NCBI GenBank assembly: GCA_020217115.1
Contig: JAIWOA010000147.1
Coordinates: forward strand, 1-6,095
Direction of reading: 5' to 3'
From: Calditerrivibrio sp.
GTDB taxonomy: Bacteria; Chrysiogenota; Deferribacteres; Deferribacterales; Calditerrivibrionaceae
Length of the DNA: 6,095 nucleotides
Shown: positions 5,517 to 6,095 of the stretch, one piece after another
How positions within the stretch are numbered: position 1 is the stretch's first letter
How the letters are laid out: every line of letters starts with the position of its first letter
Position numbers and translations under genes: made by a program
Notes under the pieces: generated by a model
What the model was told of the DNA's origin: nothing
The model's database searches: none
Seen by the model: only the letters and a program-made list of their open reading frames with translations

Positions 5517-6095
5517 ATGGATTGGTTTAATGTTTCTGATAAATCTAAAAAAGAGACCTACTTTGCTTCTCCAGAAAAAAGCTCAATTTTCGAATTAAGT
5601 AAAGAAATAGAAACTATCTCAAAAAGTAACATCATGGATGTAGTTTTATATGCTACAGGCAATCTTCTTGCAGTTCTAAACAAAAATAGGCAAGTCATTG
5701 CATCTAATGACTATTTTTTGAAATATCTGGGTATAGAGGATACCGAACAGATCCTTGGACTAAGGCCGGGTGAAATTGTGGGTTGTGTTCATTCAGCAGA
5801 CATGGAAGCTGGTTGTGGAACTTCAAAATACTGTAGTACATGTGGCGCAGCCATTGCAATAGTGACATCCTTAGCTGAGAATAGTGCCGTAGAAAGAAAT
5901 TGTATCATTGATATAAATAATGGAGAAAAAACACTTATTTTTAAAGTTAGAGCTGTACCCTATGAAATTGAAAGTGTAAAATTGATATTTTTATTTCTTG
6001 AGGATATATCAGATTATGAACAGCTGAAAAATATGGAAAGGTATTTCTTGCATGACCTTAATAATACAATAGGAGCAATGAGTAGCTATATAGAA
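5517..6095 (+). CDS. PAS-domain sensor histidine kinase with Cys/His cluster, N-terminal part (cut by window edge)
   Basis: The frame stays open for 193 codons to the edge. No signal peptide or membrane segment is seen, so this is a soluble sensor. Residues 1-40 are a polar lead. About 41-165 read as a PAS domain: V53-L-N-K-N-R-Q-V-I-A-S-N-D-Y-F begins it, G81-L-R-P-G-E-I-V-G follows, and the closing strand is L156-I-F-L-F-L-E-D-I-S-D (156-166). Inside it lies C90-x-H92, then G99-C100-G-T-S-x-x-C106-x-x-C109-G-A, a set of four cysteines and one histidine that could bind a metal or Fe-S cluster. A short linker leads to F177-L-H179-D-L-N-N-T-I-G, which reads as a phospho-acceptor H-box (H179). 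The ATPase domain would lie past the window. What it senses and its response regulator are unknown. It is separated from the proline operon by a terminator, so a role in proline control is only a possibility. Confidence 0.8.
   Translation, partial: MDWFNVSDKSKKETYFASPEKSSIFELSKEIETISKSNIMDVVLYATGNLLAVLNKNRQVIASNDYFLKYLGIEDTEQILGLRPGEIVGCVHSADMEAGCGTSKYCSTCGAAIAIVTSLAENSAVERNCIIDINNGEKTLIFKVRAVPYEIESVKLIFLFLEDISDYEQLKNMERYFLHDLNNTIGAMSSYIE

Noticed and set aside
5501..5530. ATG at 5501 as start of the last gene
   Set aside because: It is out of frame and stops after nine codons; it overlaps the SD of the true start.

Overview
This AT-rich bacterial window (about one third G+C by eye) holds six genes in two divergent blocks plus the start of a third transcription unit. 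The leftward block makes polyamines and ends in a membrane glycosyltransferase. The rightward block breaks down proline. The last gene, also rightward, is the beginning of a PAS-domain sensor kinase cut by the window edge. Coding density, SD-led starts and sigma70-type promoters point to a bacterium. The alternative (carboxynorspermidine-type) polyamine route, separate ALDH4-type P5C dehydrogenase and proline dehydrogenase genes, and a cysteine-rich PAS kinase would fit an AT-rich anaerobe or microaerophile such as a Deferribacterota member. That placement is a guess, not something the sequence proves.

Layout. 1-263 (-): N-terminal 87 codons of a GT39/ArnT-like glycosyltransferase, continuing off the left edge. 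286-1470 (-): carboxynorspermidine decarboxylase, NspC. 1467-2684 (-): carboxynorspermidine/carboxyspermidine synthase, overlapping nspC by 4 bases. 2685-2841: divergent control region with a promoter for each side, phased T-tracts, and an inverted repeat exactly filling the -35/-10 spacer of the rightward promoter. 2842-4482 (+): L-glutamate gamma-semialdehyde (P5C) dehydrogenase. 4492-5400 (+): monofunctional proline dehydrogenase, followed by a strong intrinsic terminator (5427-5453). 5517-6095 (+): PAS sensor histidine kinase with a Cys/His cluster in the PAS domain and a phospho-acceptor His just before the edge.

How they work together. The leftward pair condenses aspartate semialdehyde with a diamine and then decarboxylates the product, giving spermidine and/or norspermidine. 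The rightward pair oxidises proline to P5C and then glutamate, passing electrons to a flavin and NAD+. The shared control region lies between an amino-acid-consuming biosynthetic operon and an amino-acid catabolic operon. The palindromic site inside the proline promoter suggests repression by an unidentified regulator. There is no untranscribed or gene-free stretch over 300 bases. I see no RNA genes, insertion sequences, CRISPR arrays or phage genes. The most interesting items are the operator architecture at 2780-2829 and the metal-site-like cysteine cluster in the PAS kinase. I found no clear evidence for a wholly new system.
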